Source of the DNA: Lachnospiraceae bacterium OF09-6
GTDB lineage: Bacteria; Bacillota; Clostridia; Lachnospirales; Lachnospiraceae
Direction of reading: 5' to 3'
DNA length: 64,000 nt
Assembly (NCBI GenBank): GCA_003435055.1
Contig: QUMM01000001.1
Coordinates: 273,632-337,631, forward strand
The notes beneath the pieces were generated by a model. That model was not told the origin of the DNA. It did not search any database and saw nothing but the letters and a program-made list of their open reading frames with translations. Of the stretch, positions 7,608 through 16,063 are shown one piece after another. Position 1 is the stretch's first letter. Every line of letters begins with the position of its first letter. The position numbers and the translations under genes were made by a program.

Positions 7608-9152
7608 TCAACGCTCACTTTTCACAAAATACTCTTCATACCATACCAAGAAGGTGTAGATAGTCCAAACCTTTCTCCAGTTATCTGAATTGCCTCCTAC
7701 ATATTCGTCAAAGATCTTCTGAATCTCTTCCATATTGAAGAATTTAGCAGCCATTTCACTGTGGAACTTCGCCTGTACATCCTGATTGTAACGTTCGTCT
7801 GCCATCCAGATACGGATCGGTACAATGAATCCCAGCTTTTTACGAAAAGCGATCTCTTCTGGCAGAACTTTGGCTGCTGCGGTACGGAACGCCACTTTAT
7901 TCTGCTCCCCGTTCACTTTATAGCAGGATGGCATTCTGGATGCAATATCAAAGACACGGCGGTCTGTCAATGGCATACGAATCTCCAGACCTGCTGCCGT
8001 ACTCATCTTATCTACATTCAGGTAAATATCTCCTTCCAGCCAGATCTGAATATCAATATCAGACATCTTCGCCAGTGGATCCAGTCCCTCGATTTCTTCA
8101 TAAATATCTTTTACCAGGTTAATTGGCAGTACATCTTCATTATAATGTTTCAGAATTCGCTTTTTCTCGTCTTCTTTCATGATATTTGTATTGCCTACAT
8201 AGAAGGTCTTCAGGTTGTCACCATAACGTGTGGCATTGCGATACATATTATATCCGCCAAAAAATTCATCTGAGCCTTCTCCAGAATAACAAATCTTTGT
8301 ATGTTTTGCCGTCTCTTTGCAGGCTATCGCAAAGGCAATCGCTGAAGCATCTGCCAGTGGCTGCTCCATCTCATACATAACATATGGCACGATATCAAAA
8401 TACATTTCCGGTGTAATCAGACATCTGCTGTTCTCTCTGTGTAAAAGATCTGCAGTCTGTTTTGCCAGTCCGGATTCATCAAAGCGTTCTTCTTCATACC
8501 CACAGGAATCTGTCATTTTCACATCAGATACCGCCACTACATAAGATGAATCCACACCACCAGACAGGAATGCTTCTGCACTCTCATCCCTGGCCAGTAC
8601 TTCCGGCATCACATTCTGAACAGTGGTATGAATCTCATTCGCCCAATCCTCCAGCGTTTTACTCTCGTCCGGATGAAATTCCGGTGTCCAGTATCTGGTG
8701 ATCGTCAGTGTTCCGTTTTTCCATACCAGGAAATGTCCCGGCATCAGTTTTTTCACGTCTTTGAAGAAAGTATCCTCTCCGCCCACATACGTCAGCGTCA
8801 GATAAATCTGGAGCATTTCTTCGTTCAATTCTTTCTCAAAGCCTGGCTGTTTCATAATATCCCGAATCATAGTTCCATACAAAAGCTGTCCATCTTTTGT
8901 CATATAATAATAAAATGGCTTGGTTCCAAACTGGTCTCTTAAAGCAAACAGCTCCTCTTTTTCATCATCCCACAGTGCAAAAGCAAACATACCATACAGA
9001 TGGTCTGCCATGTCATGTCCCCACGCTTCATACGCTTTGATCAATATCTCTTTTTCTCTTTTCTCTCTTGTAAGGGATGCATCAATCTGCAGTTCTGCGC
9101 ACAGACTCTCCCAGTTTCTGATATGTCCTCTGTATTCTTTGATTGTTATCAT
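7608..9152 (-). CDS. Asparagine synthetase-like enzyme without glutaminase nucleophile
   Basis: 514 residues. The C-terminal synthetase domain is complete, with the ATP-binding PP-loop SGGVDSS at about 197-203 and YSGEGSDEFFGGY further on. The N-terminal glutaminase domain starts late: the protein begins at MITIKEYRGH, where normal AsnB reads NGEIYN, so the MCG nucleophile and about 70 residues are absent. The remaining half (LRDQFGTKPFYY) is well kept. This is not a sequence-edge or frameshift effect: AGGAGTG precedes the ATG at 9152 and the preceding gene ends only 28 bases upstream. It may use free ammonia or amidate something else. It follows a DUF4317 gene in an operon. Confidence 0.85.
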   Translation of the reverse strand: MITIKEYRGHIRNWESLCAELQIDASLTREKREKEILIKAYEAWGHDMADHLYGMFAFALWDDEKEELFALRDQFGTKPFYYYMTKDGQLLYGTMIRDIMKQPGFEKELNEEMLQIYLTLTYVGGEDTFFKDVKKLMPGHFLVWKNGTLTITRYWTPEFHPDESKTLEDWANEIHTTVQNVMPEVLARDESAEAFLSGGVDSSYVVAVSDVKMTDSCGYEEERFDESGLAKQTADLLHRENSRCLITPEMYFDIVPYVMYEMEQPLADASAIAFAIACKETAKHTKICYSGEGSDEFFGGYNMYRNATRYGDNLKTFYVGNTNIMKEDEKKRILKHYNEDVLPINLVKDIYEEIEGLDPLAKMSDIDIQIWLEGDIYLNVDKMSTAAGLEIRMPLTDRRVFDIASRMPSCYKVNGEQNKVAFRTAAAKVLPEEIAFRKKLGFIVPIRIWMADERYNQDVQAKFHSEMAAKFFNMEEIQKIFDEYVGGNSDNWRKVWTIYTFLVWYEEYFVKSER

Positions 9153-9180
9153 AAATGTTCACACTCCTTTTATCCTTGGT

Positions 9181-10299
9181 TTACCTGATCAAAATTCCAT
9201 TCACTTCTACTTCATCATTCAGTTCAATGACCAGGCATTTCTTTCCATCAATCTCTCTGGTTTCCACCAGATCTGTCCGTTCCGGATTCACCTGAATTAC
9301 AATATCCGGTGTCTTAATTTCAAACTTTCGTCTGTTCACCACATTGGTTGCCATAAACGATGCATTTTCTCCAGCCGTCTCCTCATAGTGACTGTCAAAT
9401 TCCTCCAGCTTTTCATTGGTTACTTCGCTCTGCTCCAGAAGACGCTTCACATCATTCTTTTCCAGCTTCAGAGGCTCTGGTTCTTCTTTCTGTTCTTCCA
9501 GCATCTCATTTAAATTGTCATAGATTGTTCTGACCATCTCATAACTGCAGTCATCCCCAAGTGTCTGTTCCACCAGCTCCTGAAAAGTCTCTTTCTGGTC
9601 TCCTGCTGTCATCGGCAGAACACATCCAAGCACTGCGTCCACAAAATCACTTGCAGGCTGTTCTGCTTTTTGATTGTAATATAACAGACTATGTATATCT
9701 GCACTGCGGTCATGAAAGGCCGGGAACAAAAATCCCAGCATTGGCATATCCACCACCCAGTCCTGAATATTGTTTTCAAAGCAATGGTCTTCTGCATTGT
9801 AAGACAGACATGGCTTCGACAGATTCACCGGGCAGATACAACAAATAATATGTTCATAGATCTCATCGGATGCATCAAACATCTCCAGATTATCTGAAGA
9901 TTTTCCAGGGATATCATAGACACCATAGATCAGCAGAATCAGATAATTTCCCACATAATAATAAGAGTCTATGATTTTATCATAGAATTCTTCCAGTATT
10001 CCGTCATCTTTCAGTTCTGTCGCTTTCAGCTTCATAAGCAGTTCCTGGGTTCCGCCTTCCATCTCTGTATCCAGCGGGAATTCCATAGTCAGTAGATTCT
10101 TTCCGATGGTTCCGGACATTGCCTTACGGAAAATATTCAGATATTTAAAAAACTCTTCATCCGGAAGTGACAGAAACGCCTGACGGAATTCTGCCTGCTT
10201 CTTTTTTTCTCCATCTACGTAACAGCCACAGATTTTGGTGGCAGGGCATTTTTCCTGCGTATATTGCTTTTTGATCTCTGCAATTTCTTTTTTGTTCAT
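9181..10299 (-). CDS. DUF4317 domain protein
   Basis: Conserved protein of 372 residues of unknown function, common in Clostridia. It is soluble, acidic, without membrane segments, and has a Cys-containing opening (CPATKICGCYVDGEKK) and a C-terminal stretch resembling a small beta domain (PDIVIQVNPERTDLVETREI). It is the first gene of a two-gene operon with the glutaminase-less asparagine-synthetase-like gene, 28 bases apart, so a joint role is possible. The ribosome site GGAGG (10326-10330) is unusually far from the ATG, with a hairpin between them. Confidence 0.75.
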   Translation of the reverse strand: MNKKEIAEIKKQYTQEKCPATKICGCYVDGEKKKQAEFRQAFLSLPDEEFFKYLNIFRKAMSGTIGKNLLTMEFPLDTEMEGGTQELLMKLKATELKDDGILEEFYDKIIDSYYYVGNYLILLIYGVYDIPGKSSDNLEMFDASDEIYEHIICCICPVNLSKPCLSYNAEDHCFENNIQDWVVDMPMLGFLFPAFHDRSADIHSLLYYNQKAEQPASDFVDAVLGCVLPMTAGDQKETFQELVEQTLGDDCSYEMVRTIYDNLNEMLEEQKEEPEPLKLEKNDVKRLLEQSEVTNEKLEEFDSHYEETAGENASFMATNVVNRRKFEIKTPDIVIQVNPERTDLVETREIDGKKCLVIELNDEVEVNGILIR

Positions 10300-10306
10300 T
10301 CCAATT

Positions 10307-10324
10307 GTGGGACTTTTGCCCCAC
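10307..10324 (-). other. Hairpin between ribosome site and start codon of the DUF4317 gene
   Basis: GTGGGG and TCCCAC arms (six pairs, one G-T) around a six-base loop. Folding would bring the upstream GGAGG to a normal distance from the ATG at 10299. Confidence 0.5.
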
Positions 10325-10355
10325 CCCTCCGTTTCATTCGTTTATTTCGACTTTC

Positions 10356-10391
10356 ATTATAGTTGTTTTTCCATCGTTCAGCAACTATAAT
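10356..10391. promoter_or_regulatory. Overlapping face-to-face divergent promoters
   Basis: Minus strand: TTGCTG (10379-10384), 17 bases, TATAAT (10356-10361), reading into the DUF4317 operon. Plus strand: TTGTTT (10363-10368), 17 bases, TATAAT (10386-10391), reading into the SGNH hydrolase. The two share the same 36 bases, so polymerase binding should be mutually exclusive. Confidence 0.65.
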
Positions 10392-10449
10392 CATCCTATA
10401 ACCTGACATTTGATATTCACGAATTTCAGGATGATTACGGAGGCTGAAC

Positions 10450-11067
10450 ATGAAAACTGATTATTTATTTCTTGGTGACAGTATCACTGATTCTAACCAC
10501 CTCTGGATGCCGGAAACAGGCAGCCTGGGAGATGGCTATGTAGCTATGCTGGCCAAACAGCTTGGTCCAGATGCACAGATTGTAAACAAAGGGATCGACG
10601 GTTTCACAGTTGCCGCTCTTCTGGAACGGTTAAACCGCGGATTTCTGAAGGGACATCCTGATGTTATCTCCCTGATGATTGGTATCAACGATATCGGCGT
10701 AGCGCTAAACACCAATGTCACTCTGAATGATCTGCGCTTTGCCGAACATTACCGGGAAGTTCTGATGCGACTCCATGACTCTGGCGCCGCTGTGTTGTGT
10801 TCCGGTCCTTTTATTTTTTCACATCCGCAAAAATACCAGCTGTGGATCCCTTATGTGCTGGAACTGGAACAGATCATGGGCGAGATCTGTGCTTCTCTTT
10901 CCCTGCCATTTGTTCCACTGCACGCTTATATGACTTCTCTGGTTCAAAATGAAGATTATGATGCCGTCACCATAGACGGTATTCATCCAACCACCTATGG
11001 TCATGAAAAACTGGCTGATTATCTGCTCCCGCATCTTCTGGATCTGGCTCGTACTCACTCCGTCTGA
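10450..11067 (+). CDS. SGNH/GDSL-type hydrolase
   Basis: Predicted cytoplasmic esterase or lipase-fold hydrolase of 205 residues with no signal peptide. Block I is GDS at residues 9-11 (Ser nucleophile), block III is GIND at 78-81, and block V is DGIHP at 176-180 supplying Asp and His. The ATG at 10450 follows GGAGG. It converges on the sfsA gene and is transcribed away from the DUF4317 operon from an overlapping promoter. The substrate, such as an acetylated sugar or lysophospholipid, cannot be told. Confidence 0.85.
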   Translation: MKTDYLFLGDSITDSNHLWMPETGSLGDGYVAMLAKQLGPDAQIVNKGIDGFTVAALLERLNRGFLKGHPDVISLMIGINDIGVALNTNVTLNDLRFAEHYREVLMRLHDSGAAVLCSGPFIFSHPQKYQLWIPYVLELEQIMGEICASLSLPFVPLHAYMTSLVQNEDYDAVTIDGIHPTTYGHEKLADYLLPHLLDLARTHSV

Positions 11068-11073
11068 TCCTGT

Positions 11074-11760
11074 TTATTCTATAACTACCGGCAGCGGCTG
11101 ATCAATTCGGATACTGTTTTCTGTCATCTGACAGTCATAAGCCAGCAGATGCACACCGGCATCTGCTGCTTTTCTGAGTGCATATCCAAACTCCGGATGT
11201 GTATTCCAGTTAGGCTCCACATAACGGATTTGCTTCATCTGTACCACAAAAAACAGATATGCCTCGTAATCATCCGCCCGGCAGGCAGCCAGTTCTTCTA
11301 CATGCTTCACACCTCGCAGTGTCGGCGCATCTGGAAATTTTGCTATCCCATTCTCTTCCAGTGTTACACCTTTCACTTCTATGAATGCTTTTTTTCCATC
11401 TCCGTATTCTACATACAGATCAAATCTGGACTTTCCACAGGTCACTTCCCGCTTTACTTTTGTCAGATTCCGGAAATAGCCACTTTCTTTTACCCATTCT
11501 TCCACTACTGTATTGGTCACCTGTGAATCCACATTGATCAACTGCCCCTTTTTATATACTGCAATCAGATCGTATCTTGTCTTACGATTTGGATTGCCAC
11601 TTTCCTGAAGAACCGCTTTTACTCCGGATAGAAACAATTCCCGACACCTTCCTGTATTTTTTACATGACACAGGACTACTTCCCCATCCAGCTCGATCTC
11701 GGCAATAAAACGATTCTTTCTGGAACGAAATATTCCGGTTGTCACATTCTCATAATGCAT
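11074..11760 (-). CDS. sfsA: DNA/RNA nuclease SfsA family protein
   Basis: About 228 residues. SfsA was named for sugar fermentation stimulation in E. coli and has an OB-like N-terminal domain plus a PD-(D/E)XK nuclease-like C-terminal domain. Visible signatures are HVKNTGRCREL near the N-terminus and SRFDLYVEYGDGKKAFIEVKGVTL split as the D...ExK nuclease motif, then FPDAPTLRGVKHVEEL. I chose the ATG at 11760 (AGGAG nine bases upstream). Alone between convergent neighbours; its role in this organism is not known. Confidence 0.9.
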   Translation of the reverse strand: MHYENVTTGIFRSRKNRFIAEIELDGEVVLCHVKNTGRCRELFLSGVKAVLQESGNPNRKTRYDLIAVYKKGQLINVDSQVTNTVVEEWVKESGYFRNLTKVKREVTCGKSRFDLYVEYGDGKKAFIEVKGVTLEENGIAKFPDAPTLRGVKHVEELAACRADDYEAYLFFVVQMKQIRYVEPNWNTHPEFGYALRKAADAGVHLLAYDCQMTENSIRIDQPLPVVIE

Positions 11761-11804
11761 GCTTTCCATCTCCTTTTGGTGAGTGCATCTATACATGATT
11801 TCTG

Positions 11805-11848
11805 CAAAAAAGAAAACCGGTGTTTCACATTTACTGATCAACACCGGT
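11805..11848. terminator. Terminator of the recA-recX-rny operon
   Basis: Nine-pair ACCGGTGTT/AACACCGGT stem (11816-11848), just past the rny stop, with T runs on both strands. Confidence 0.85.
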
Positions 11849-11853
11849 CTTTT

Positions 11854-13404
11854 TTATTTTGCGTAATCCACTGCACGTGACTCACGTATTACACTTACTT
11901 TAATCTGTCCAGGATATTCCATCTCAGCTTCTATCTGCTTGGAAATATCTCTTGCCATCAATACCATATCGGCATCGCTGACTTTTTCAGGAACAACCAT
12001 AATTCGAATCTCTCTACCTGCCTGAATAGCAAATGATTTATCAACACCCTTGAATGAGTTTGATATATCCTCTAACTGTTTTAATCTGTTGGTATATGTT
12101 TCCAGAGTCTCTCTTCTCGCACCAGGACGAGCTGCTGAAATGGTGTCGGCAGCCTGTACGATACATGCAATCAGAGTTTCCGGTTCTACATCGCCATGAT
12201 GTGATTCCACCGCATTGATAACGGTTGTAGATTCTTTGTATTTCTTACAGAGATCTGCACCAATCTGCACATGAGATCCTTCAATTTCATGGTCAATGGA
12301 CTTGCCAATATCATGTAATAAACCGGCACGTTTTGCCATACGGATATCCACACCGATTTCCCCTGCTAAAAGACCTGACAACTGTGCAACTTCGATAGAA
12401 TGCTTCAATGCGTTCTGACCATAACTGGTACGGAACTTCATTCTACCAAGCAGACGGATCAGTTCAGGGTGAATTCCATGTACTCCTACCTCTAATGCTG
12501 CTGCTTCGCCTTCTTCGCGAATCATTGTCTCTACTTCTTTTTGCGCTTTTTCTACCATCTCTTCGATTCTTGCCGGATGAATACGTCCATCCACAATCAG
12601 CTTCTCAAGAGCAATTCTTGCTACTTCTCTTCTGATTGGATCGAAGCTGGATAAGATGACTGCTTCTGGTGTATCGTCAATAATCAGATCCACACCTGTC
12701 ATCGTCTCCAGTGTACGGATGTTACGGCCTTCTCGACCAATGATACGTCCCTTCATCTCATCACTAGGGAGCTGTACCACAGAAATCGTAGCTTCTGCCA
12801 CATGATCAGCAGCGCAACGCTGAATTGCAGTTGCCACATATTCCTTTGCCTTTTTGTTTGCGTCTTCTTTTGCTTTACTTTCCAGTTCTTTGTAGAGTCT
12901 GGCAGTATCGCTTTTCACTTCGTCTTCAACAGTTTTTAACAGATAGTCTTTTGCTTGTTCGGAGGTTAAACCTGAGATTCTCTCCAGTTCCTGCACTTTT
13001 TTCTCATGAATTTCTTCAATCTCTACGCTTTTTATCTTTAATTCTTCTTCTCTGCTGGCCAGATTGCTTTCCCGTCTCTCCAGTGCATCGGACTTTTTCT
13101 CTATGGCTTCTTCTTTTGCCAGTACGCGTCTTTCATACTTCTGCAGCTCTGCTCTACGCTCTCTGGTCTCTTTATCGAGTTCATTCTTTCGATTCATCGA
13201 CTCTTCTTTTGCTTCAAGCAGTGCCTCACGCTTTTTCGTCTCTGCAACTTTCAATGCGTCATCTATTATGTCCCGGGCTTTTTCTTCCGCACTTCCTATC
13301 GTCTTCTCTGCTACGTTCTTACGATAAGCTGTTGCTGCCACCCAGCTAATAGCTGCTGCAATCAAGGCGACCACAATACAGATAACAAACGTCATCGCAT
13401 TCAC
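11854..13404 (-). CDS. rny: Ribonuclease Y
   Basis: Membrane-anchored endoribonuclease that starts mRNA decay. 516 residues: an N-terminal membrane helix (about 4-23), a long charged coiled coil (30-190), a KH domain ([11 protein letters not shown] at 219-229) and an HD domain ([14 protein letters not shown] at 364-365) with the metal-binding catalytic residues. The GTG at 13404 is the start; AAGGAGG precedes it by seven bases. It follows recX on the same strand and may share the recA transcript, although a hairpin separates them. Confidence 0.97.
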   Translation of the reverse strand: MNAMTFVICIVVALIAAAISWVAATAYRKNVAEKTIGSAEEKARDIIDDALKVAETKKREALLEAKEESMNRKNELDKETRERRAELQKYERRVLAKEEAIEKKSDALERRESNLASREEELKIKSVEIEEIHEKKVQELERISGLTSEQAKDYLLKTVEDEVKSDTARLYKELESKAKEDANKKAKEYVATAIQRCAADHVAEATISVVQLPSDEMKGRIIGREGRNIRTLETMTGVDLIIDDTPEAVILSSFDPIRREVARIALEKLIVDGRIHPARIEEMVEKAQKEVETMIREEGEAAALEVGVHGIHPELIRLLGRMKFRTSYGQNALKHSIEVAQLSGLLAGEIGVDIRMAKRAGLLHDIGKSIDHEIEGSHVQIGADLCKKYKESTTVINAVESHHGDVEPETLIACIVQAADTISAARPGARRETLETYTNRLKQLEDISNSFKGVDKSFAIQAGREIRIMVVPEKVSDADMVLMARDISKQIEAEMEYPGQIKVSVIRESRAVDYAK

Positions 13405-13491
13405 AGGAGCACCTCCTTATTAAATTTTCATTGTACAATACAACACTTCTATTCTATACTGGATTTATTGTTCTGTCAAGCAGATGAACAT

Positions 13492-13539
13492 AAAAGCCGG
13501 AATAAGTGATAAAAATTCTTGTCCCTCATTCCGGCTTTT
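13492..13539 (-). terminator. Terminator after recX
   Basis: Twelve-pair AAAAGCCGGAAT/ATTCCGGCTTTT stem between recX and rny, ending in a short T-rich tract. It is nearly symmetric. Confidence 0.7.
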
Positions 13540-13547
13540 CATCATTT

Positions 13548-14009
13548 TTATACAAATTCCGCCTTTAATGCTCTCTGAATATTCTCTGGGCAAAATCCCT
13601 TTCTTGCCAGGAATGCATACATCTTCTGCTTCTCTTTCAGATCTGCAGATTCTGGATTATAATGTCTCTTTTCCATCCATCTGGCAATCTGTTCTTCTTC
13701 AGGAACCTCTCCCGTCACCTCGAAAGCTTCCTGTATCAGTTCCTTATCAACACCCTTCTGATACAGTTCCTGCTCAATCTGTCTTCTGCTCTTTCTGGAT
13801 CTCATTGCTTCTATGTACTTACAGGCATATTTGCCATCATCCACATAATGAAAGCTTTTCACATAGTCAATGGCGATATCCATCTCTTCCTGTGTATACT
13901 CTGTCTTACCTGCTGTCAGCTTCTGCCGAAGTTCTTTCTCCGTATAGTCCCGTTTCTCCAGCAGATGCATACAGCGAAGCTTCGCCCTTTTTTGCATATC
14001 ATATGCCAT
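13548..14009 (-). CDS. recX: Recombination regulator RecX
   Basis: 153-residue helical protein that binds RecA filaments and modulates their activity. The RecX repeats are visible (LEKRDYTEKELRQKL, YVDDGKYACKYIEAMRSRKS, RQIEQELYQKGVDKELI). It starts six bases after the recA stop, the standard recA-recX coupling, so it should be SOS-induced with recA. Confidence 0.93.
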   Translation of the reverse strand: MAYDMQKRAKLRCMHLLEKRDYTEKELRQKLTAGKTEYTQEEMDIAIDYVKSFHYVDDGKYACKYIEAMRSRKSRRQIEQELYQKGVDKELIQEAFEVTGEVPEEEQIARWMEKRHYNPESADLKEKQKMYAFLARKGFCPENIQRALKAEFV

Positions 14010-14015
14010 CGCGAA

Positions 14016-15065
14016 TTATTCCTCTTCCGCTTCTGATACAGTGGAAGCCGATGCATTCTGTTCCGCAGCTGCTCCCTGAAGGCCATAATGTTCACGAACC
14101 TTGCTCTCTGCATCTGCCATCACGTCTGGATGATCTCTTAAGTACTGCTTCGCATTCTCACGCCCCTGGCCAATCTTCTCACCATTGTATGCATACCATG
14201 CGCCACTCTTGTTAATAATTCCAAGATTAGCCGCCAGATCCAACACATCTCCTTCTCTGGAGATACCTTCTCCGAACATAATATCAAACTCTGCTTCCTT
14301 GAATGGCGGAGCGATCTTGTTCTTCACCACTTTGATTCTGGTACGGTTACCAATCATCTCTCCAGCCTGCTTCAGTGTCTCAATTCTACGTACATCCATA
14401 CGTACAGAGGAATAAAACTTCAGTGCACGGCCACCGGTAGTCGTCTCCGGATTACCAAACATGACTCCCACCTTTTCACGCAGCTGATTGATAAAAATCA
14501 CGGTACAATTGGTCTTGCTGATACATGCAGTCAGCTTTCTCAGCGCCTGTGACATCAGACGTGCCTGCAGACCCACATGGGAATCTCCCATGTCCCCATC
14601 AATCTCTGCCTTCGGTACCAGTGCTGCCACAGAGTCCACAATGATGATATCTACCGCTCCGGAACGCACCAGTGTCTCGGTAATCTCCAGGGCCTGTTCC
14701 CCATTGTCTGGCTGTGAAATATATAAATTGTCAATATCTACTCCTATCTTGGATGCATAGACAGGATCCAGTGCATGCTCTGCATCGATGAACCCGGCTA
14801 CACCACCCCTCTTCTGTACCTCAGCCACCATATGAAGTGCTACCGTCGTCTTACCACTGGACTCCGGACCGTATACTTCAATCACACGTCCTTTCGGAAT
14901 TCCCCCAAGTCCCAGTGCGATATCCAGGCTCAGGGAACCAGTAGGAATGGTCTCAACATTCATATTATTGCTGGAATCTCCCAGTTTCATAACAGATCCT
15001 TTTCCAAACTGCTTCTCTATCTGTGACAGAGCGGCATCCAGTGCCTTCTGCTTCTCATCATTCAT
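14016..15065 (-). CDS. recA: Recombinase RecA
   Basis: 349-residue ATP-dependent strand-exchange protein and LexA co-protease. Walker A GPESSGKT lies at about 66-73, the DNA-binding loops contain the [20 protein letters not shown] signature, and the C-terminal tail is acidic (EAEEE). It is preceded by a LexA box and promoter and followed directly by recX. Confidence 0.99.
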   Translation of the reverse strand: MNDEKQKALDAALSQIEKQFGKGSVMKLGDSSNNMNVETIPTGSLSLDIALGLGGIPKGRVIEVYGPESSGKTTVALHMVAEVQKRGGVAGFIDAEHALDPVYASKIGVDIDNLYISQPDNGEQALEITETLVRSGAVDIIIVDSVAALVPKAEIDGDMGDSHVGLQARLMSQALRKLTACISKTNCTVIFINQLREKVGVMFGNPETTTGGRALKFYSSVRMDVRRIETLKQAGEMIGNRTRIKVVKNKIAPPFKEAEFDIMFGEGISREGDVLDLAANLGIINKSGAWYAYNGEKIGQGRENAKQYLRDHPDVMADAESKVREHYGLQGAAAEQNASASTVSEAEEE

Positions 15066-15084
15066 TTTCTCAACGCTCCTGACT

Positions 15085-15140
15085 CGAACTTATGTTCGTT
15101 TTTCTAGATTTATACTATATGATTTCCCGCCAAATGTCAA
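15085..15140 (-). promoter_or_regulatory. recA promoter with LexA (SOS) box
   Basis: TTGACA (15135-15140) and TAGTAT (15112-15117) with 17 bases between. Just downstream is CGAACTTATGTTCG (15085-15098), one base away from the perfect Gram-positive SOS palindrome, so LexA would block transcription near the start site. Confidence 0.9.
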
Positions 15141-15310
15141 CTGGAAGATCTGATATTTTTTCTGTGACTTTCTCTCACAAAAAACATCCTGCAAAACCGT
15201 GGCAGTGAACAGTAACATATAGAAACTGACTGCTCTTATCTTCTTATTCTTTTACATCTGATGGAGAACCTGCGGCGAATGCCGCGACAGAATTAATGTG
15301 AATTGCATTT

Positions 15311-15340
15311 ATCATAGCAATCTTTTCTCCGTTCTGTCAA
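15311..15340 (-). promoter_or_regulatory. Second promoter-like site upstream of recA
   Basis: TTGACA (15335-15340) and TATGAT (15311-15316) with an 18-base spacer, about 170 bases upstream of the recA SOS promoter and on the same strand. The stretch between has a CGCGGC/GCCGCA hairpin near 15271-15287 but no gene I can support. It may be an extra recA promoter or drive a small RNA. Confidence 0.4.
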
Positions 15341-15370
15341 GGAGTTTCCATCGACAGGATTCGATGCGCT

Positions 15371-16042
15371 CTATCTCTTTTCTACAATTTCTCCCTGTTT
15401 CTTGTAGATGCTGTTCGCTCTGATCACCCCACGCACACAGGAGGTTGGATAAATCTGTGCATTTCTGCCCACTACAGTACCAGGATTCAGTACCGAATTA
15501 CATCCTACTTCCACACAGTCTCCCAGCATGGCACCGAACTTCTTCAGCCCAGTCGGAATCTGATCTTCCCCGTCCTTTACTACCACCAGTGTTTTATCTG
15601 ATTTTACATTGGAAGTAATACTTCCTGCTCCCATGTGTGCCCGGTATCCAAGGATGGAATCGCCCACATAATTATAGTGCGGAACCTGTACTTTGTTAAA
15701 CAATACCACATTTTTCAGTTCTGTAGAGTTGCCGACTACAGCGCCCTCTCCTACAATGGCATTTCCACGGATAAATGCGCAGTGACGAATCTCACTCTCT
15801 TTTCCAATGATCGCCGGTCCGTTAATGTAAGCTGTTGGTGCTACTTTTGCACTTTTGGCAACCCATACGTTTTCTCCCCGTTTTTCATATTCCTCACTGC
15901 TTAACTGATTGCCCAGCTCCACAATAAATGCGCTGATCTTTGGCAGTACTTCCCATGGATAGGTCGCACCTTCAAAAAGCTTTCCTGCAATTGTTTCTTC
16001 CAGATTGTATAAATTACTGATTTTTGCTGCTTCGATTTCCAT
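15371..16042 (-). CDS. Left-handed beta-helix acyl/nucleotidyltransferase-like protein (GlmU C-domain type)
   Basis: 223 residues made mostly of hexapeptide repeats (AKSAKVAPTAYINGPAIIG, GNAIVGEGAVVGNSTELKN, GAGSITSNVKSD, GCNSVLNPGTVVGRNAQI). This is the trimeric acetyltransferase fold of GlmU and related UDP-sugar acetyltransferases. The GlmU uridyltransferase domain is absent; the first 50 residues are a separate helical lead (GATYPWEVLPKISAFI). Proteins like this are often labelled UDP-N-acetylglucosamine pyrophosphorylase, but no such domain is seen. It lies 21 bases after topB on the same strand. Confidence 0.7.
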   Translation of the reverse strand: MEIEAAKISNLYNLEETIAGKLFEGATYPWEVLPKISAFIVELGNQLSSEEYEKRGENVWVAKSAKVAPTAYINGPAIIGKESEIRHCAFIRGNAIVGEGAVVGNSTELKNVVLFNKVQVPHYNYVGDSILGYRAHMGAGSITSNVKSDKTLVVVKDGEDQIPTGLKKFGAMLGDCVEVGCNSVLNPGTVVGRNAQIYPTSCVRGVIRANSIYKKQGEIVEKR

Positions 16043-16063
16043 TTGTTTTTCCTCCTACTACTA

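Noticed and set aside
7608..9152. AsnB-like gene truncated by a frameshift
   Set aside because: No glutaminase-coding sequence lies upstream in any frame; the preceding gene ends 28 bases away.
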